A stretch of 64,000 bases of DNA from contig LR746273.1 of assembly GCA_902729315.2 (NCBI GenBank), positions 2,953,001 to 3,017,000 on the forward strand, read 5' to 3'. This DNA is from Spirodela intermedia (Eukaryota; Streptophyta; Magnoliopsida; Alismatales; Araceae). The notes below the pieces were generated by a model, which saw nothing but the letters and a program-made list of their open reading frames with translations, was not told the origin of the DNA and did no database searches. The translations under genes and the position numbers were made by a program. Of the stretch, positions 59,511-64,000 are shown piece after piece; position 1 is the stretch's first letter; each line of letters begins with the position of its first letter.

Positions 59511-60894
59511 TTTTATGTCATAAATAACACATAATAAGTATATTGGGTGCATAGTTCATGCAAAACTTTATATATTTAATGAAAATTTAAATAAAACATA
59601 CTTTAGCCTAATTGCATGAAATACATAATGTATGATTCTTACATACTTTAACATCATGTTTATATTTCGAATATTCATTGATTATTTGTTAATATGCTTT
59701 AATTGATATTTTTACCTTTCAAAATGTCATTGTAAATAGGTCATTTTATTTGATTAAATATTTTTTCCAATTTTTTTCATTTTTTACAACATTTATGGAA
59801 TATGTGTTGATTTATACAAGAATTATGAGCTCATTGAGGAAACCAATTAATAAATATTTTTTGGTTTATTTAATTAAATTAGAATGATTTCAGAAATAAA
59901 GGGAAAAGGGTGAAAACATCTAGACATAGTTGGAAAAAATGGAAAATTGGGGAAACGATTAAAGAAATGGAACCTGATTCTCAATGTAAATCAAATATAA
60001 TTTACTGCAAGCTTGTGATTGATTCTAGGCCGTATGGGAATATTAAACTTTTGATTTAGGGCAAAAAAAAACTCTTTCTTCCTCTTTCCATCAAGTGACA
60101 GATCTTAGTGTTCTTTGACTTTTTCATCAATTTCTCACATTACTTTTGATAAAAATCTGATCTTTATGTCATTTGAATTCTTTTCTTTGATTCATTCAGG
60201 TGACATGTGAATAAATCAAAGAAATAATCAATGTCTAAGGATTTTATTCAGAATTTATCTCTTCTCATTTGTCCACATGTCTCAATGTCTAATTAATCAA
60301 TTCATTTAAAAATAGACACTCTAAAAAAAATCAATTGATTTGTTATAGATTTACAATTTGTTTGTTCCACTAATCCTCATTGTAAAAGGGGGATTTGTCT
60401 GTTCCACTGATTCTAAACTTATTTGCGATCCCTTATAATATTTAGTGTATTTTTATATTTTTTTCTGAATAAATTGTTCATCTATTTGTCAATGAGAGAA
60501 CTCGCGAGCAAAGCCTTTTCTCTTTTTATTTCCTCTCCTCTCTCTCTCTTCTCTCTTATTTTCTTTATGATCCATAAATTAGGTTAATTAAATTTATTTT
60601 CTTATTTTACCACAAATTAACAAATTCAATAGTTATAACATAATGGAGAAGTTAATTTGGTTGTAGCTGACTGAACATATCTTGTTTATTCCGCATTTCG
60701 ATTTTTATTATTATTTTAATTTAATTTTTTATTTAGAGTTAGATTTATTTCAAGAACAAAAGAGATTATCAATATTTCTTATCTTCCCACATAGACTCGA
60801 CCTTAACTCACTAACATTATTTTATTTATTTTAAAGTGAAATTAGTTTTATAAATTTAAAATTTGGCATCTCTTAATGCAATGACTAAGAGACA
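59511..60894 (+). mobile_element. Solo-LTR-like element E (diverged)
   Basis: A 1,384-bp AT-rich insertion in the gypsy reverse transcriptase, flanked by a perfect atcac duplication (59,506-59,510 and 60,895-60,899). Its last ~60 bp (TAGTTTTATAAATTT...AATGACTAAGAGACA) align with the ends of A and B. The start (TTTTATGTC) is a diverged form of TGATAAGTC. Confidence 0.65.
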
Positions 60895-62814
60895 ATCACT
60901 CTCCAATCAGCATTAAGAAGCTTGAGAGATTCTTGATTTAATGGATTATTCTAGAAAATTCATCATGAATTGTTGGACCATTGTATGGCCTCTCATGCAA
61001 GAATTACGAAAAAATATTTTCTATGGAATGAAGATGAAGAAAAAGGCTTTTCACAATTAAAACTCACACTTAGTTAGATTCTTATCTTGGCTCATCTGAA
61101 TTTTGGTCAGAAATTTAAATTTGGGGCTGATACCTCTAAATAGGAATTGCCTTTCATTGCCTGAAATCTATTTACAAATGAGAATTGATGGTAATTATTA
61201 TAGTCATCCAAAAGAGGTGATAGTATCTTTTGGACCACTTGTTTACCATTCATAAAAATCAAACGAGTTTCAACATTCTCATGGAGTAACAAAAAATTAT
61301 CACTTAATATTAATGATTTCTCATCAAGTTGATCAGATATAAATTCAAAATCAAATTCATGGTTGGAGTTAAAAATAAGGTCATTCATGGTTTATGGATA
61401 ATTCTAGGGAGCCTTCTCAAATAAATAGTTCTCCTTTCCTCATCTTGTGGATTATTGGCAATTCAACTAAGAAATGCACATGTCACCTCGATTATCTTGG
61501 ATCATCAACAATCTACATGAGAACACAAACAGTTGGTCTAAGTATTCTCTTCATCATGATCTAATTGATCTATTGCATGATTCTAATTTCATCCCTAAAA
61601 TTCTCAAATAATATCATGCTTCTTCAATTGAAGGTCACGTAGGCTTCCTAAATACCTACAAACATATCAGATGAGATCTCTATTAGAATGAGATCAAAAC
61701 TTTCCATCTTCAAAACTTTCAAAACTTTCATCAACCAATGTCACATTTGTCAACAATATGAATATGATACATATATGGGAAGAAATCTCAATGAACTTGG
61801 TGAAAGGATTTTCTAAAGGGGAAGATTATTTGAGTATCATGGTGGTTTTAAATAGACTAGACCAAGTAAATTCGTTCATTTTCCTCCACTCCTGACATTG
61901 CTCATATCTTCCTCAAAGGCATGGTTAAGTTACACTCAACTATTATCTCAAATCATAATAAAGTATTTTTTAGCACCTTCTGGATCAAACTATTTCACTT
62001 GTAGGGGTATGCAACTCCTTCATAGTATTGCATATCAGCAACAAAATAATAGACAATCTAAGATGAATTACCACTGCTTCAAACTTACTTTTGATGCTTT
62101 GGCAACAAGTACTCGTGAACATGATTTATTGGCTACCTTTAGGCAGAATTCTAATACAACACTACTTTTTGTTCTGCCACCAGGGCAACACTTTTCCAAG
62201 TTTTGTATGCCCTCCTCCTCCAGTCTACTTTTGCTCATAAATTACCCTAATCACGTCCATCAAATAATTACTACAGACTTAAGATATCATTCTCAATCAG
62301 CTCAAAACATACTTGGCTCATAGTGAAGCATACATGAGAACCTATCATGAAAAATGTTGATGAGATCTCTCCTTCAATGTGAAGGATACAACACATCTTA
62401 AACTTCAAATTTATTTTTTTCAAACCCCTATTTAATGGTGAAATGAGATGTTAGGTCCTTAGTTTTTTTAAGTCCTTACCATATTTTGGAACAAATCAAG
62501 CAAGTAGCTTACAAACCCAATGGCCCTTGACATTCACACATCCATCTAGTGTTCCATATTTCACAGCTTTACAGAGTAAAAGGGGTCACTCAAATCACTC
62601 AATTCATTTGCACTATTTTGGACGATAGGTTGACCTGGGCCATTGGACCTCTTGCCATTCTTAACACTAAATATACCAACTTTGGTTATGAACTACTTGC
62701 CAAAGGCAGGGACCTTCTAGATTTCAAATCCTCCTAGGAACAAGCTGCTCTCTTCTAACAATAATTTCATATCTTTCACCTTGAGGACAAGGTGACTTCC
62801 TTAGAGGAGAGAAT
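60895..62814 (+). pseudogene. Gypsy RNase H, integrase and C-terminal end
   Basis: Resumes after E with KKLERFL and a YSRKFI motif, then RNase H remnants. Integrase text: EGHVGFLNTYKH (61,630), KVFFSTFWIKLF (61,960) and AEF*YNTTF near 62,140. FHISQL (62,549) and FHLEDKV (about 62,778) are the usual end phrases of gypsy polyproteins. Broken throughout. Confidence 0.82.
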
Positions 62815-63198
62815 TGATAGATCCTTAGGAATATAGTCCCCCTCCTATAATAATTGTTCCTCTTGTGAGAACAAACTTCATGTCCACAACATAACCAATA
62901 TCTATGGCACCACTATAGCATCTTTCCTTACCAAAACTAACAATAACTCTAAAGAACACAGATGCATCAACAGGACAATGGCCACTCATGCCATAAATTG
63001 AACTACATGTACTCCTATAGGAAATGACATGGAGTGATATTAAAGGAGAAGAAATCCTCCCTCTAAAGGAGGGAAGATTTCTTTGGAACTAGAGTGTGTG
63101 TCATTCTAAGTGACTGAGTCTTTCTTCTTTTTTACATCATTTTAGTTATCTCTCTATTTTCTATTGTCTGCATTTATGTTCTTGATGTACACTTGTCA
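62815..63198 (+). repeat. Gypsy 3' LTR
   Basis: TGATAGATCC... to ...CTTGTCA, following the polypurine tract AGAGGAGAGAAT. Confidence 0.7.
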
Positions 63199-63201
63199 TT
63201 G

Positions 63202-64000
63202 TGTTTAAATGCACATTATCTAATAATATTTAGAACTAAGACTTAATAAAATATTAGTATAGAAGTAAGTCTCAAGTCAAACACAGGGAGATTGATTAAT
63301 CCATTGTAAAAACTAATTTAGTATATATATAGAGTGATTTTAATATTTTATTACTATTAAATAGAAATAAAAAAATAGGATGGTGAGGTGAAAAGAATAA
63401 AAGAAGAGAAATAGAGAAAAGAAAGAGAGAAGAGAAAGCTCTCACAAGAGAAAGAAGGGATGAGATCTCTTGCAAAAGAGAGAGAAATCTCACATGAGAC
63501 AGAGAGAGAAACATCTCACGAGAGAGAGCAAGATTGATTGATGGGTAGAAAGAGCGATAAATCAATTGAGAGAGAGAGAGAAAAATCTCACATGAGATAG
63601 AGAGAGAGAAAGAGAGAGGGAGATCTCACAAGAGACAAAGAGAGAAGAAAAGGTCTCACAAGATGGGAGAGAGAGAAATAAGATGATAATCAAGAAAGAG
63701 AGAAACACGATCAAGTCATTTTTACAGTGACCATGATTCTCGAATGAATGTGTGCTTGAGAATTCACACACATGACATAATGTCAGTCATGAATATCCCC
63801 ACCTTGTTTGAATAAATCAATGCTCATTAATCAGCCTTTAATCTCATTGGTTTCGCGTTTGAAAATAAAAAGATACTTATTATGTGTAGAATGCCGAGAA
63901 CACGATTATATCAAGATTTAATTATAAAAATTAATGGAAGACAAGTTAAAAATAATCTTAGCATGATCTCAAACAAGTTTAAGAGGATTCAAAAGAAGAA
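63202..64000 (+). mobile_element. GA-rich LTR-like element G3, cut by window end
   Basis: TGTTTAAATGCACAT..., matching G2 from its start and running past the window end. The GA-rich core is at about 63,370-63,700. Same orientation as G1 and G2. Confidence 0.75.

Larger units (their letters stand above)
56738..63198 (+). mobile_element. Ty3/gypsy retrotransposon, decayed
   Basis: Plus-strand element with LTRs at about 56,738-57,112 and 62,815-63,198 that share GAGGG.GAAG, TTTGGA.CTAGAGTGTG and AGTCTTTCT. Between them: gag-like text (57,300-58,100), protease and polymerase remnants, reverse transcriptase, RNase H, integrase and the typical end phrase FHLEDKV, then a polypurine tract before the 3' LTR. 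It is full of stops. Element E interrupts the reverse transcriptase. No matching target duplication was seen. Confidence 0.85.

Overview
This is a plant (angiosperm) nuclear window. The signs are single-exon Kunitz-type inhibitor genes with plant TATA boxes, a pentatricopeptide (PPR) gene family, and many layers of Ty1/copia and Ty3/gypsy LTR retrotransposons in AT-rich DNA. The GC-rich coding sequence of the Kunitz genes suggests a monocot, but I cannot name the species from sequence alone.

Layout. 1-5.3 kb holds a small proline-rich secreted-protein gene (1350-1667, +) and a broken protein disulfide isomerase gene (2528-3259, +). 5.3-12.0 kb is a decayed copia element on the minus strand (copia-1, TSD tgaat/tggat), with a 1.5-kb solo LTR inserted in its integrase. 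12.8-16.1 kb is the first copy of a duplicated block holding a Kunitz inhibitor gene (KTI-1) and a PPR pseudogene. 16.1-24.7 kb is a stack of minus-strand copia and gypsy remnants, then a solo LTR lying in a plus-strand copia LTR. 25.1-35.8 kb is copia-2 on the minus strand, carrying two solo LTRs and one GA-rich LTR. 35.8-38.9 kb has no recognisable gene. 38,989-39,441 (-) is an intact gene for a small Cys-rich membrane-like protein. 41.6-48.1 kb is the second duplicated block (KTI-2, a longer PPR pseudogene and an inverted PPR fragment), enlarged by two LTR-like insertions and a long CT tract. 49.3-50.8 kb is the third block (KTI-3). 50.8-64 kb is a retrotransposon array: a GA-rich LTR, copia-3 (-), a gypsy element (+) with a solo LTR in its reverse transcriptase, and a second GA-rich LTR cut by the window end.

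The genes likely to work are the three secreted Kunitz inhibitors, the proline-rich peptide and the Cys-rich protein. The three inhibitors share a promoter layout (G-box, CT tract, TATA box about 75-80 bp before ATG), the fold signature and six cysteines, but differ in the predicted reactive loop. A family of 1.4-1.75-kb solo-LTR-like elements is present in five copies (A-E), each inside another retrotransposon. I found no operon, CRISPR array, rRNA or tRNA gene.
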